64,000 nt of DNA from Arthrobacter subterraneus (GTDB lineage Bacteria > Actinomycetota > Actinomycetes > Actinomycetales > Micrococcaceae), in assembly GCF_900099735.1 (NCBI RefSeq), contig NZ_FNDT01000011.1, forward strand, positions 1 through 64,000. The letters run 5' to 3'. How positions within the stretch are numbered: the first letter of the stretch is position 1; each line of letters starts with the position of its first letter. The notes below the pieces were generated by a model, which had not been told where the DNA came from, ran no database searches, and worked only from the letters and a program-made list of their open reading frames with translations. Shown piece after piece: positions 10,862 to 20,254 of this stretch. The position numbers and the translations under genes are program-made.

Positions 10862-12936
10862 GCGCGGTAGACCGTAATCGAGTTCGACGCCGCGGTGTCC
10901 GTTTCTCCTCCATGGAGGCGGGCGCCGCGGCGTTTCGCGTTCGCTGCCGCTGTGCTGAACCGCAGCTCGAACATCTGGCTCCCGCTCTCGGGCACTCCGA
11001 ACCTCTCCAGCGCCGACACCGTGGGAAGCACCAGGTGCCGGTCCTCGAGGTGCCCGTTGATCACGATCAGGCCGTCCAGGGTGCCGTCCGGCGATCCAAG
11101 CAGCAGTTGGACGGTCCGGCACCCGGGATCCGACCACTGTTCCGGGGACATCGGTTCGCCGTCCTCGTTGAACCACAGCAGATAGGATGTGTCCTCCCGT
11201 GCCGGATACCCGGCGGGTTGCTCGCTGAGGAATTCGCGTCGGATCCGCAGCAGCTCCCGCGTCGCGGTGAGCATGGTCCGGGCATCCTCGTCATGGTTCC
11301 AGTGCACCCAGGCCAACTCGTTGTCCTGGCAGTAGGCGTTGTTATTGCCGTGCTGGCTCCGGCCGAATTCGTCACCCGCGGTAATCATCGGTACGCCGAG
11401 CGCGAGCAGTTGGGTGGCCATCAGGTTGCGGGCCGTGAGGGCACGGGCAGCCAGGATCCGTTCCTGCTCAGTAGGGCCCTCAACACCGTGGTTGTAGCTC
11501 CGGTTGTGGTTGTGGCCATCGCGGTTCGCTTCACCGTTGGCCTCGTTGTGCTTACGGTTGTAGGCCGTCAGGTCCGCGAGGGTGAAACCGTCATGCGCGG
11601 TCACGAAGTTGATGGACGACACCGCGGTGCGGCCGGAACGGCCGAAGACGTCGGCGGACCCGGCAAGGCAGCTGGCCAGCCGGGCTACAGTGCCGGCGCC
11701 GCCGCCCTCGGCCAGAGCCGCCTGGTCGGACAGCCAGAAGTCACGGACCGTGTCCCGGAAACGGTCATTCCAGTCGGCCCAGCCCTGCGGGAAATTGCCG
11801 GTCTGCCAGCCGTTGTAGCCCACGTCCCATGGTTCGGCGATCAGCTTGACGCCGCTGAGGACGGTATCCGCGGCGATGGCAATCAGCAGCGGGTGGCGCG
11901 GCGTGAACTGATGATTTTCATCCCGGCACAGCGCTACGGCGAGGTCGAACCGGAATCCGTCGATTCCGAACTCATCCACCCAGTAGCGCAGCGAATCCAG
12001 CGCGAACTGGATGACGCGCGGCTCAGCGAAGTTGACCGTGTTACCGCAGCCGGTGGTATCGATGTACCGGCCGTCGTCGGAATGGCGGTAGTACTTCATC
12101 TCGCTCAGGCCGCGCCAGCAGAGCGCGGGCCCGCCCTGCGGACCTTCTGCCGTGTGGTTGTAGACCACATCGAGGATCACCTCGATTCCCGCCTCATGAA
12201 GGAGACGGACCATGCCCTTCAGCTCGTCCTGCACGGCCTTGGGACCGGCCTGCCTGGCGGCCTCGGTGGCGTATTGGGGATGCGGCGCGAAGAAGCCGAG
12301 CGTGTTGTAACCCCAGTAGTTGTTGAGCCCCAGTGGAGCCAGGTGCGGCTCATCGATGTGGAAGTGGATCGGCAGGAGCTCGACGGCGGTGATCCCCAAC
12401 TCCCTGAGGTACCCGATCATCGCCGGGTGAGCCAGGCCTGCGTAGGTGCCGCGAAGTTCCTCGGGCACGTCCGGGTGCAGCTGGGTAAGCCCCTTGAGGT
12501 GCGCCTCGTAGATGACGGTGTCACGCCAGCGGGTGGCAGGGCGGCGGGATGAGCCCCAGTCGAACGCCTTGTCCACCACCACCGAGAAATATGCGGGCTG
12601 ATCCCCTGCCGGCAGCGTGTCGATGGCGCGGCCGTACGGATCCAGAAGCAGCTGGGACTCGCCGGGCTCTCCGGGCAACGGCGCTCCGGCAGGCCAGAAC
12701 GCATACCGCGCCGACTCTCCGAGCCCCTCCACCACGCCGTGGTGGACACCGTCCGTGAGCTCCGGCAGCTGGGCTTCGGTCCACTCTCCGTGCGCGCCCT
12801 GGTAGTGGATGGTCACCGCCTCCAGGTCCGGGGCGTACACGGCGACGTTGAAGATGTCCGGCTGGTCACCGGCGCACCGGCTGACCCCCAGCGGGAACGC
12901 CTGGGAAAGTTGGGGGATCTCAGTGATCAGGCTCAT
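10858..12936 (-). CDS. glgX: Glycogen debranching enzyme GlgX
   Basis: GH13_11 isoamylase-type enzyme that hydrolyses alpha-1,6 branches left after phosphorolysis; 692 residues from ATG 12936. An N-terminal CBM48-like beta domain precedes the barrel. Barrel motifs are VVYNHTAEG, GFRFDLAVALC (nucleophile Asp near 328), IAEPWDVG (Glu near 368) and TAHDGFTL (near 448). NNYWGYNTLGFFAP is typical of GlgX/isoamylase. MSLITEIP is preferred; an 18-residue upstream extension is open but not family-like. Functional partner of glgP, with which it converges. It lies 16 bp after rlmB and may be cotranscribed with it. Confidence 0.94.
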   Translation of the reverse strand: MSLITEIPQLSQAFPLGVSRCAGDQPDIFNVAVYAPDLEAVTIHYQGAHGEWTEAQLPELTDGVHHGVVEGLGESARYAFWPAGAPLPGEPGESQLLLDPYGRAIDTLPAGDQPAYFSVVVDKAFDWGSSRRPATRWRDTVIYEAHLKGLTQLHPDVPEELRGTYAGLAHPAMIGYLRELGITAVELLPIHFHIDEPHLAPLGLNNYWGYNTLGFFAPHPQYATEAARQAGPKAVQDELKGMVRLLHEAGIEVILDVVYNHTAEGPQGGPALCWRGLSEMKYYRHSDDGRYIDTTGCGNTVNFAEPRVIQFALDSLRYWVDEFGIDGFRFDLAVALCRDENHQFTPRHPLLIAIAADTVLSGVKLIAEPWDVGYNGWQTGNFPQGWADWNDRFRDTVRDFWLSDQAALAEGGGAGTVARLASCLAGSADVFGRSGRTAVSSINFVTAHDGFTLADLTAYNRKHNEANGEANRDGHNHNRSYNHGVEGPTEQERILAARALTARNLMATQLLALGVPMITAGDEFGRSQHGNNNAYCQDNELAWVHWNHDEDARTMLTATRELLRIRREFLSEQPAGYPAREDTSYLLWFNEDGEPMSPEQWSDPGCRTVQLLLGSPDGTLDGLIVINGHLEDRHLVLPTVSALERFGVPESGSQMFELRFSTAAANAKRRGARLHGGETDTAASNSITVYRA

Positions 12937-12952
12937 GACGGTGATTCGGTCC

Positions 12953-13945
12953 CTAGCGCTTTTTGGTTGCCCGCTGGCGCGAGATTTCATACAGGCTGAT
13001 CCCCACAGCCATGGACGCGTTCAGTGATTCCATCGCGGAGTCGATCGGGATGGAGACGATCTGGTCGCAGTTCTCCCGGACGAGCCGCGAGAGTCCCTTG
13101 CCTTCGGAGCCGACGACGATGCAGACCGGCTCGGTGCCGAGGGTGAGGTCGGGCAGGGAGACGTCGCCGTCGCCGTCGAGGCCCAGGACAAAGATGCCCA
13201 TCTCCTTGAAGGACTTCAGCGTGGAATTGAGGTTGCCCACGCGCGCCACAGGCACACGCACTGCGGCACCTGCGCTGGTCTTCCACGCCGAGGCAGTAAC
13301 GCCGACCGACCGCCGCTCGGGGACGATCACCCCATGACCGCTGAAGGCCGAGACTGAACGGATGATAGCGCCGAGATTACGGGGATCGGTGATACCGTCC
13401 AGCGCGACGAGCAGGGGCGCCTGCGTGAGGTGCCCCTTTTTCCATTTGGCGATGGCCTCACCGGCAAGATCGAGCCCGTCCGCGTATTCGTAGGGAGGGA
13501 TCTGGAGCATCAGACCCTGATGTACGGAGCCGTCTGCGAGCCGGTCGAGTTCCGGTTTGCCGGTTTCCATCAGAGGTATTCCGCGCTCCGTGGCGAGCTT
13601 GAGGGATTCACGCACGCGGTCATCCACGTCGATCCGGATCGCCAAGTGGAGCGCCTTCGCCGGAATACCGGCCCGAAGCGCCTCCACGACGGCGTTGCGC
13701 CCGGTGACGTACTCTTCTCCCGGTTTGGCCCTGGAGCGGCCGGGCGCTGCCTTGCCTCCGAGCCGCTTCGCCGCAGAGCGCTCTGCCAGCTGCTTGCTCT
13801 TGTGCGCCTTGTGGTAGGGACGGTCTTCGGCCTTGGGTGTTGGTCCTTTGCCCTCGAGCGACTTCCGTCCGTGCCCCCCAGTACCGATGGTGGGACCCTT
13901 CTTGGTCTTGCGGATAGCGCCAGGACGTCCGTGGGGGTTGGCCAT
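12953..13945 (-). CDS. rlmB: 23S rRNA (guanosine-2251-2'-O)-methyltransferase
   Basis: SPOUT/TrmH-family methyltransferase that modifies G2251 of 23S rRNA. It has 330 residues: a long basic N-terminal extension (about 1-75), an RNA-binding substrate domain (about 76-160, starting at YVTGRNAVVEAL) and the knotted catalytic domain. Motifs are DPRNLGAIIRS, VGSEGKGLSR and IPIDSAMESLNAS. AAGGTG lies upstream of the ATG. The gene follows cysS, a neighbourhood conserved across actinobacteria. The basic extension is common in actinobacterial RlmB. Confidence 0.94.
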   Translation of the reverse strand: MANPHGRPGAIRKTKKGPTIGTGGHGRKSLEGKGPTPKAEDRPYHKAHKSKQLAERSAAKRLGGKAAPGRSRAKPGEEYVTGRNAVVEALRAGIPAKALHLAIRIDVDDRVRESLKLATERGIPLMETGKPELDRLADGSVHQGLMLQIPPYEYADGLDLAGEAIAKWKKGHLTQAPLLVALDGITDPRNLGAIIRSVSAFSGHGVIVPERRSVGVTASAWKTSAGAAVRVPVARVGNLNSTLKSFKEMGIFVLGLDGDGDVSLPDLTLGTEPVCIVVGSEGKGLSRLVRENCDQIVSIPIDSAMESLNASMAVGISLYEISRQRATKKR

Positions 13946-14033
13946 GGGGAAACACCTTCAGATAGAGGACTTGCGTCAGTCCAGTTTACGCGGGCGGACG
14001 CCCCGCCCCCTCCGCTGTCGCGTTCCGGGACTT

Positions 14034-15473
14034 TCAGCCGCGGGAGAGGCTCCAGCGCGCACCGTCCGCCGAATCCTCAACGACGACGCCGGCCTCCGCC
14101 AGCGCGTCCCGGATGGCGTCCGCACGGGCCCAGTCCCGCCCTGCCCGGGCTGCCGCGCGCTCGGCGAGCTGGGAACGGACCAGCGCGTCCAGAGCTGTGA
14201 GTTCCGGGCATTTCTCTGCCCCTCCGGCCGGGCGGGCGTCGTCGAGCCCGAGTGCCGCCGTCATGGCCGATACCGCGGCAGCAGCGCGGGCCGCGCCGGC
14301 ACTGTCGTTGACTGCCAGTGCCGAGTTTCCTGCCCGCACGGTCTCGTGGAGTACGGCGAGGGCCCGGGGCACGTTGAGGTCATCATCCATGGCGGCACCG
14401 AACTCTTCCGGCAGATCCGCCCAGTCCGGTGCGCCGCCCGCGTGACCGGACTTGGCGAGGAACCCGTCGATGCGCTCGACGGCGGCAGCGGCTTCCTGGA
14501 GCGAGGTGGGCCGGTAGTCCAGCACGGAGCGGTAGTGGGCCTGCCCGAGGTAGTAGCGGACCACCCTGGGTGTGGTGAGCTGGAGCATCTCGGCGGGACT
14601 GACCGTGTTGCCGACCGACTTGGACATCTTCTCGCCCTCGTAGGTCACCATCCCGTTGTGCATCCAGAACCGGGCGAACCGGTGGCCTGCGGCCTGGGAC
14701 TGCGCCATCTCATTCTCGTGATGGGGAAACCGCAGGTCGAGACCGCCGCCGTGGATATCGAACTCGGTGCCAAGGTACCTGGTGACCATTGCCGAGCATT
14801 CCAGGTGCCAGCCCGGGCGCCCATTGCCCCAGGGACTGGGCCAGGCCGCTGTTTCCGGTTCGCCTTCCTTCCATCCCTTCCAGAGGGCGAAGTCGCGGGG
14901 ATCCCTCTTGCCCCGGGGATCGGCGTCCGGCGCTGCCTGCATGTCATCCACGTTCTGGCGGGTCAGACTCCCGTAGACGGGCCAGGAACGGACGTCGAAA
15001 TACACATCTCCCGATCCGTCCGACGCAGGGTAGGCGTGCCCACGGTCGATGAGCTGCTGGATGAGCTGGTGCATCTCGGGGATGTGCCCTGTTGCCCTCG
15101 GCTCATAAGTGGGGCGCTGCACGCCGAGGGTGTCGTAGGCCTTGAGGAATTCCTGCTCGTAGCGGTAGGCAAGCGCCCACCACTCCTCGTTCGGCACGGC
15201 GTCGGAATCCTCGAGGGGCTCCTCGAAGGATGCCCGGGACTTGGCAAGGATCTTGTCGTCGATATCGGTGACGTTACGGACCACGGTGACCACGTAGCCG
15301 CGTACCCGGAGCCAGCGGGTGAGCTGGTCGAACGCTATGGCTGAGCGCACGTGGCCCACGTGCGGCATCCCCTGCACTGTGGCACCGCAGTAGTACACCC
15401 GCGCGGCCCCCGGTGTCAGGGACGTGAACTCGCGGACTTCTGCTGTTGCGGTGTCATAGAATCTCAGGCTCAC
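14034..15473 (-). CDS. cysS: Cysteine--tRNA ligase
   Basis: Class I aminoacyl-tRNA synthetase charging tRNA-Cys; 479 residues. HVGH at 38-41 is the HIGH motif and KMSKSVGN near 285 the KMSKS loop. Zinc ligands include Cys29 in YYCGATVQG, and [18 protein letters not shown] is typical of CysS. The DALR-like C-terminal region is present, so this is CysS rather than the shorter mycothiol ligase MshC. It lies between ispF and rlmB in an actinobacterially conserved gene order. Confidence 0.96.
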   Translation of the reverse strand: MSLRFYDTATAEVREFTSLTPGAARVYYCGATVQGMPHVGHVRSAIAFDQLTRWLRVRGYVVTVVRNVTDIDDKILAKSRASFEEPLEDSDAVPNEEWWALAYRYEQEFLKAYDTLGVQRPTYEPRATGHIPEMHQLIQQLIDRGHAYPASDGSGDVYFDVRSWPVYGSLTRQNVDDMQAAPDADPRGKRDPRDFALWKGWKEGEPETAAWPSPWGNGRPGWHLECSAMVTRYLGTEFDIHGGGLDLRFPHHENEMAQSQAAGHRFARFWMHNGMVTYEGEKMSKSVGNTVSPAEMLQLTTPRVVRYYLGQAHYRSVLDYRPTSLQEAAAAVERIDGFLAKSGHAGGAPDWADLPEEFGAAMDDDLNVPRALAVLHETVRAGNSALAVNDSAGAARAAAAVSAMTAALGLDDARPAGGAEKCPELTALDALVRSQLAERAAARAGRDWARADAIRDALAEAGVVVEDSADGARWSLSRG

Positions 15474-15522
15474 CGACCCAGACTACCGAATCCGGTCCCG
15501 GTGCCCTGACCGGAAAATCCGG

Positions 15523-16011
15523 TCAACACTCGACGACGACGGCGGTGGCAACCGCCGCTATTCCCTCGCCCCGGCCGGTGAAGCCCAGCCCGTCACTCGT
15601 GGTCGCGGAGACGGTGACCGGCGCCCCGACCGCAGCAGAGAGGACGGCCTCCGCTTCGGCGCGCCGCGGAGTGAACCGCGGGCGGTTCCCAACAAGCTGC
15701 ACGGCAACGTTGCCGATCTCGAAGCCCGCCGCCCGCACAATGCGCGCTGCCTCGCTCAACAGGGTGATCCCGGAAGCACCGGCGTACTCAGGGCGGTCGG
15801 TGCCGAAATTGGTTCCGAGATCTCCCGTTCCGGATGCGGAGAACAGTGCATCGGCTGCGGCGTGAGCCACGGCGTCGCCGTCGGAATGTCCGGCAAGCCC
15901 CCGTTCTCCGGGCCATTCCAGCCCCGCCAGCCACAGCGTCCGGGACTCGGCGGAGGACGCAAATGCGTGGACGTCGATTCCGATGCCGGTGCGCGGCAAC
16001 TTTGCGTTCAT
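15523..16011 (-). CDS. ispF: 2-C-methyl-D-erythritol 2,4-cyclodiphosphate synthase
   Basis: MEP isoprenoid pathway enzyme converting CDP-ME 2-phosphate to ME-cyclodiphosphate; 162 residues, standard length. Metal ligands Asp13 and His15 lie in GIGIDVHAF, and [19 protein letters not shown] is the signature region. The start overlaps the ispD stop by 4 bases (ATGA), so the two MEP genes are translationally coupled. Confidence 0.96.
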   Translation of the reverse strand: MNAKLPRTGIGIDVHAFASSAESRTLWLAGLEWPGERGLAGHSDGDAVAHAAADALFSASGTGDLGTNFGTDRPEYAGASGITLLSEAARIVRAAGFEIGNVAVQLVGNRPRFTPRRAEAEAVLSAAVGAPVTVSATTSDGLGFTGRGEGIAAVATAVVVEC

Positions 16012-16727
16012 TGATCCTCCTGGGACTCCGCCCGGGCCTGCAGAACAACCGCTTCCGCGAGCATCAGGTCGAGCGGCGTTGTGACTTTGAATGCCAGGGG
16101 GTCACCCGGCGCGAGGGTGACCGGGGTGCCGAGGGACTCAACGAGCATCGCGTCGTCGGTGACGGAACTGTGCTTCCGCGCTGCTGCGTGCGCACCACGC
16201 AGCGTCGCGGCGTCGAAGCCCTGCGGAGTCTGGACGGCGCGCAGCGTGGCGCGATCGGGCGTGGCGGTCACGGTGTTTCCATCCACCACCTTGATGGTGT
16301 CCGACACCGCGATTCCCGGCACGACGGCGGGCGCGCCCCCGCGGACAGCGGCCACTACTGAATGGAAGACGTGCGGTGGAGTGAGCGCCCGGGCGGCATC
16401 ATGAACAAGCACAATGCCGACGTCGCCGGGCAGCGCCGCCAGTCCGGCGCGAACGGATTCAGGCCGGCTGGGTCCGCCGTCAACAGCGGTGATGGTGAGA
16501 CCGGAGGGATCGTGGGCGTGGACGATGGCCCTCAACTCTGTGTCGCCGGACGGCACCACCACACTGATGTGGCCCGCAAGCGCCGAGGCGCGGACGCCGT
16601 CCAGTGCGAGCTCAAGCAGTGTGCGGCCGGCACACCGGACGAGGGCCTTGGGCATGCCGCGGCCAAGGCGGACGCCGGCGCCGGCGGCAACAATGATGAC
16701 GCCAACGCGGCGTGAATCTTCTGACAC
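16008..16727 (-). CDS. ispD: 2-C-methyl-D-erythritol 4-phosphate cytidylyltransferase
   Basis: MEP pathway enzyme transferring CMP to MEP; 239 residues. The N-terminal nucleotide-binding signature is [20 protein letters not shown], with [11 protein letters not shown] further on. The GTG start at 16727 lacks a Shine-Dalgarno sequence but follows TAGGGT by 6 nt, so it may be leaderless. The gene is separated from carD upstream by a strong hairpin, giving ispD its own promoter, and overlaps ispF downstream. Confidence 0.95.
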   Translation of the reverse strand: MSEDSRRVGVIIVAAGAGVRLGRGMPKALVRCAGRTLLELALDGVRASALAGHISVVVPSGDTELRAIVHAHDPSGLTITAVDGGPSRPESVRAGLAALPGDVGIVLVHDAARALTPPHVFHSVVAAVRGGAPAVVPGIAVSDTIKVVDGNTVTATPDRATLRAVQTPQGFDAATLRGAHAAARKHSSVTDDAMLVESLGTPVTLAPGDPLAFKVTTPLDLMLAEAVVLQARAESQEDQ

Positions 16728-16800
16728 AGCTTCACCCTACGCGAACCGCACAGGCACACCTGTGACCATTTTCCGCACCGTTTCCCCGCCGGAAGCCGAC

Positions 16801-16838
16801 AAAAGAAAAGGACCGCGTTTCCGCGGTCCTTTTTCTTC
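16801..16838 (-). terminator. Intrinsic terminator after carD
   Basis: A 9-bp perfect stem AGGACCGCG / CGCGGTCCT (16809-16817 and 16822-16830) with a 4-nt loop. A-rich and T-rich flanks on opposite sides could also terminate the plus strand. It directly follows the carD stop. Confidence 0.85.
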
Positions 16839-17320
16839 TAGGAAGCCAGTACTTCGTCGAGCACGGTGGCTGCCTTCTCTTCATCCGTCTTCTCGGCCAG
16901 GGCGAGCTCCGAGATCAGGATCTGGCGAGCCTTTGCCAGCATCCGCTTCTCACCGGCGGACAGACCGCGATCGTGGTCCCGGCGCCAAAGGTCCCGGACA
17001 ACTTCCGCGACCTTGATGACGTCTCCCGATGCGAGCTTCTCCAGGTTTGCCTTGTACCGGCGTGACCAGTTGGTAGGCTCCTCGGTGAATTCCGCCCGGA
17101 GTACGTCGAAAACGTGCTCAAGGCCTTCCTTGCCCACAACGTCACGTACCCCGACGAGGTCAACGTTCTCTGCTGGAACTTCAATGGTCAGATCACCCTG
17201 TGCCACCTTGAGCTTGAGATACATCTTCTCTTCGCCCTTGACAGTGCGCATCTTGATCTCTTCAATCTTTGCTGCGCCGTGGTGAGGGTAAACAACTGTT
17301 TCGCCGACCTCAAAAACCAT
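16838..17320 (-). CDS. carD: CarD-family RNA polymerase-binding transcription factor
   Basis: Binds the RNA polymerase beta subunit and stabilises open complexes, notably at rRNA promoters in mycobacteria. It has 160 residues: an N-terminal RNAP-interacting domain (about 1-53, [13 protein letters not shown]) and a helical DNA-binding domain. Trp85 in [10 protein letters not shown] matches the conserved minor-groove tryptophan of mycobacterial CarD. AGGGGA precedes the ATG by about 9 nt. Located upstream of ispD as in other actinobacteria and followed by its own terminator. Confidence 0.96.
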   Translation of the reverse strand: MVFEVGETVVYPHHGAAKIEEIKMRTVKGEEKMYLKLKVAQGDLTIEVPAENVDLVGVRDVVGKEGLEHVFDVLRAEFTEEPTNWSRRYKANLEKLASGDVIKVAEVVRDLWRRDHDRGLSAGEKRMLAKARQILISELALAEKTDEEKAATVLDEVLAS

Positions 17321-17575
17321 GTGGATAATCCCCTTTCCCGCAGATCAGTTTATCACGAAAACGACACGCCCATTACGCGTTATCGCAGGTCAGCGGGGCA
17401 GACAGCGATCAGTTAGCTATCATTCCGCTCTTGACGCAGGGCAGATTTGATGCATGCGGGACTTCCGGATCGCTCGCCGGGGTTCATTGAAGTCCAATAA
17501 TCGTCCCCGTTGCCGATAGGCTGTGGCATAGCGTTTGTCCACCGGTCACCGAACCAACCCTCAGGAGTTATTGCC

Positions 17576-18103
17576 GTGAAGAGTTCCCCGAAGAAACGAG
17601 TACAGCTGGCAGTAACTGCCGGAAGCGCTGTGCTGGCTCTCCTTGGAGCCACCGGTTGTTCCGCCACCAGCCTTCAGGCGACCACCCTGCAGTACTCCGC
17701 CTCGGATGGGATTGTGGAGCAGGTGGGACCGGTGCTCCTGCGCAACATCCTCATCATCACCTCTGATGAGGGCGAGCCGGGCAGACTGCTGGGCACCATG
17801 TTCAACGAATCGGACTCGCCCGTTCAGGTCACCATTGACGGTGAGAACGAGAGTTCGCAGATCACCATCGAAGCGAACGACAAGTACGTGTTCGAGGACG
17901 AGGTGGACGACGACGGCACGCTGCAGGGCATCAGCGAGATCCCCGGCGCCCTGGTGGACCTCGACTTCACGGTGAACTCAGAGAGCCAGACGTTCCGTGT
18001 ACCGGTGCTGGACGGGACCCTCGAGGAATACCGTGAGTATGTGCCCGGCGGATTCACCCCGGAGCCTTCACCGTCCGAGGAAGCCGGCGAGGAAGACCAC
18101 TAA
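17576..18103 (+). CDS. Small secreted lipoprotein, unknown function
   Basis: A 175-residue protein from GTG 17576 with AGGAG 8 nt upstream. The signal peptide has a basic N-terminus (KSSPKKR), a hydrophobic core and a lipobox ending LGATGC, giving Cys28 as the lipidated residue. The mature part is beta-rich and acidic (VDDDGTLQGISEIPG), with a Pro/Ser/Glu tail. I do not assign it to a characterised family; similar lipoproteins sit next to regX3/carD in related genomes by my recollection. It converges with regX3 across a strong hairpin. Confidence 0.85.
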   Translation: MKSSPKKRVQLAVTAGSAVLALLGATGCSATSLQATTLQYSASDGIVEQVGPVLLRNILIITSDEGEPGRLLGTMFNESDSPVQVTIDGENESSQITIEANDKYVFEDEVDDDGTLQGISEIPGALVDLDFTVNSESQTFRVPVLDGTLEEYREYVPGGFTPEPSPSEEAGEEDH

Positions 18104-18113
18104 GTACACCGAC

Positions 18114-18147
18114 GGAAGGCGCCGGACCCAAGGGCCCGGCGCCTTCC
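18114..18147. terminator. Bidirectional hairpin between lipoprotein gene and regX3
   Basis: A 12-bp perfect stem (18114-18125 with 18136-18147, GGAAGGCGCCGG/CCGGCGCCTTCC) whose loop adds a further CCC/GGG pairing. It lies between two convergent stop codons. No long T-run, as often seen for high-GC terminators. Confidence 0.75.
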
Positions 18148-18152
18148 CTGGT

Positions 18153-18833
18153 TTAAGGCTCGTATTTGTATCCCAGTCCGCGCACCGTGACGAGGTGGCG
18201 CGGCGCGGAGGGGTCCGGCTCGATCTTCCCGCGAAGGCGCTTGACGTGGACGTCCAGCGTCTTGGTGTCCCCCACGTAGTCCGAGCCCCACACCCGGTCA
18301 ATCAGCTGGCCCCTCGTGAGCACCCTGCCGGAATTGCGGAGGAGCATCTCCAGCAGCTCGAACTCCTTCAAGGGCAGCGAGACCTGCTCTCCGTTGACGC
18401 TCACTACGTGCCGTTCCACGTCCATGCGGACCGGGCCGGCCGCGACGGTGCTGGAGATGAGCTCTTCCGGTTCGCCCTGCCTGCGCAGCACTGCGCGGAC
18501 GCGTGCCACGAGCTCACGTGACGAATAGGGTTTGGTGACGTAGTCATCGGCTCCCAGCTCGAGGCCCACCACCTTGTCGATCTCCGAATCCTTGGCCGTC
18601 AGCATGATGACCGGGACGGAAGAGCGCTGCCTCAGCTGGCGGCACACCTCAGTACCCGACAGGCCCGGCAGCTGCAGGTCGAGGAGCACAAGGTCTGCTC
18701 CCGCCCGGTCGAACTCGGTCAGTGCGTCAGGACCGTTATCCACCACGACGGCGTCAAAGCCCTCCTTGCCCAGGAGATAGGACAGGGGGTCGCTGAAGGA
18801 CTCTTCATCTTCAACGATCAGGATGCGGCTCAC
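18153..18833 (-). CDS. regX3: Response regulator RegX3 (OmpR/PhoB family)
   Basis: Phosphate-responsive regulator; 226 residues from GTG 18833. The receiver domain has the acidic pocket EDE at 8-10, phosphoacceptor Asp52 (VLLDLQLPG) and Lys in MLTAKDSE. The C-terminal winged helix ends VRGLGYKYEP. The start GTGA overlaps the senX3 stop by 4 bases; a longer reading frame runs back into senX3 and is not real. It is probably phosphorylated by SenX3 and acts on Pho-regulon promoters, possibly including the repeat site upstream of phoU. Confidence 0.94.
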   Translation of the reverse strand: MSRILIVEDEESFSDPLSYLLGKEGFDAVVVDNGPDALTEFDRAGADLVLLDLQLPGLSGTEVCRQLRQRSSVPVIMLTAKDSEIDKVVGLELGADDYVTKPYSSRELVARVRAVLRRQGEPEELISSTVAAGPVRMDVERHVVSVNGEQVSLPLKEFELLEMLLRNSGRVLTRGQLIDRVWGSDYVGDTKTLDVHVKRLRGKIEPDPSAPRHLVTVRGLGYKYEP

Positions 18834-20080
18834 GCTTTTACTCCTTGGTTCCGGGCGCTGCCGCCCTTGTCGCCCAGCGGGCTCTCGTGCTGTGTGGTCT
18901 CTGTTCGCGAGCTTCCGGTGGCGCCGGAAGCGGCGGCCGGGCCGGCGTCGTCGTCTGCTGTTTCCATCTCCGGCAGGCGGACGGTGAAGGTGCTTCCCTG
19001 GCCCTGCTGGGACCACACGGTCACCTCGCCGCCGTGATTGGACACCACATGCTTGACGATGCTCAGGCCCAGGCCCGTGCCGCCGGTCTGCCGGGAACGC
19101 GCCGCATCAATGCGGTAGAAGCGCTCGAAGATGCGTTCCTGCTCCTCGGGTGTGATGCCGAGGCCCTGGTCCGTGACGGAAATCTGCGCCAGTCCGTCGC
19201 GGGAGCGCAGGCCGACCCCCACCCGGGTTCCCTCCGGTGAATAGCGGATGGCGTTGTCGATGAGGTTGCGGAAGGCGGTCATGAGCAGGTCAGGATCCCC
19301 GTAGACCGGTGACTCGATCTTCCCGCCGACCACAATGTCGATCTGCTTGCTTTCCGCGGGAAGCTTGTTGCGGTCCACGGCCTCGGCGATCACCGCATTC
19401 ACATCGACCGGCTTCCCGCGCCGCACCACATCGGTACCCTGCAGGCGGGACAGCTCGATGATGTCCTGGACCAGGGCTGAGAGCCTGCCCGATTCCTTAT
19501 GCATGCGCTGGGCGAAACGGCGCACGGCGACCTCGTCCGAGGCCGCGTCATCGAGGGCCTCGGCGAGAAGGGAGATGGCGCCGACGGGGGTCTTGAGTTC
19601 GTGGGACACGTTCGCCACGAAGTCGTTGCGGATTTCCTCGGTGCGGGTGATCTCGGTGCGGTCATCGGCCAGGATCAGGATGTACTCCTCACCGAGCGCC
19701 GCGACGCGCGCCTGGACAACAATGGTGCCCTGCCCGAGCGGGCCCCGGGGAAGTTCCAGTTGCCGCTCCTCAATGACTCCGTCCCTCCGGACCCGGGCCG
19801 TGAGCTCAAGAAGTTCGCGGTGGACAACGGTATGGCCGCGGACAAGGCCGAAAGCGTACGCGGCGGGGCTTGCCCGGACCACGCCGTCAATGCCGTCGAC
19901 GATGACGTAGGCGCGCCCGATGACGGAGAGCACATCGGCGGCCCCTTTCGGGAGCACCGGCTCATCGGAGTCGAGCCGCACGCGCCGCTGCGCCTCGCTG
20001 GCACGGAACGCCAGCATGCCGGCGACGCCGATGGCGAGGCCGACCAGCCCGGCCACAAGGCTCAGCAGTACAGGATCCAC
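18830..20080 (-). CDS. senX3: Sensor histidine kinase SenX3
   Basis: Membrane sensor kinase of the SenX3-RegX3 phosphate system; 416 residues. One N-terminal transmembrane helix (about 4-24) is followed by a PAS-like domain (about 45-140), the HisKA box with His160 in NVSHELKTP, and HATPase motifs NLIDNAIRYS, DQGLGI and GGTGLGLSIVK. The disordered, charged C-terminal tail is long. GTG 20080 has no Shine-Dalgarno sequence; TAAGCT lies exactly 7 nt before it. Divergent from phoU and cotranscribed with regX3. Confidence 0.94.
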   Translation of the reverse strand: MDPVLLSLVAGLVGLAIGVAGMLAFRASEAQRRVRLDSDEPVLPKGAADVLSVIGRAYVIVDGIDGVVRASPAAYAFGLVRGHTVVHRELLELTARVRRDGVIEERQLELPRGPLGQGTIVVQARVAALGEEYILILADDRTEITRTEEIRNDFVANVSHELKTPVGAISLLAEALDDAASDEVAVRRFAQRMHKESGRLSALVQDIIELSRLQGTDVVRRGKPVDVNAVIAEAVDRNKLPAESKQIDIVVGGKIESPVYGDPDLLMTAFRNLIDNAIRYSPEGTRVGVGLRSRDGLAQISVTDQGLGITPEEQERIFERFYRIDAARSRQTGGTGLGLSIVKHVVSNHGGEVTVWSQQGQGSTFTVRLPEMETADDDAGPAAASGATGSSRTETTQHESPLGDKGGSARNQGVKA

Positions 20081-20141
20081 AAAACCCAGCTTAGGCCGTG
20101 GTTACGCCGCACCCTGCTGATCCGGTGGCTTTGGGCCGGTG

Positions 20142-20163
20142 GTTCAACTAACGTTCACCTAAA
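20142..20163 (+). promoter_or_regulatory. Pho-box-like tandem 11-bp repeats upstream of phoU
   Basis: GTTCAACTAAC immediately followed by GTTCACCTAAA: two 11-nt direct repeats, 9 of 11 identical. This matches the 11-nt repeat structure (GTTCAC-type units) of actinobacterial PhoP boxes. They lie between the divergent senX3 and phoU starts, 92-113 bp before phoU. Site identity is inferred from pattern only. Confidence 0.55.
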
Positions 20164-20254
20164 GGTGCGTAACAGTTAAGGGGCAACTGAAAACGTGCTG
20201 AGCAGGACTGCGCATCTGCGCCCGTTCAGCATTTCAAAGGGAAAGGACGCCCAC

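Noticed and set aside
17413-17667. 84-codon minus-strand frame upstream of the lipoprotein
   Set aside because: It overlaps the lipoprotein signal peptide region antisense and has no ribosome binding site or motif.
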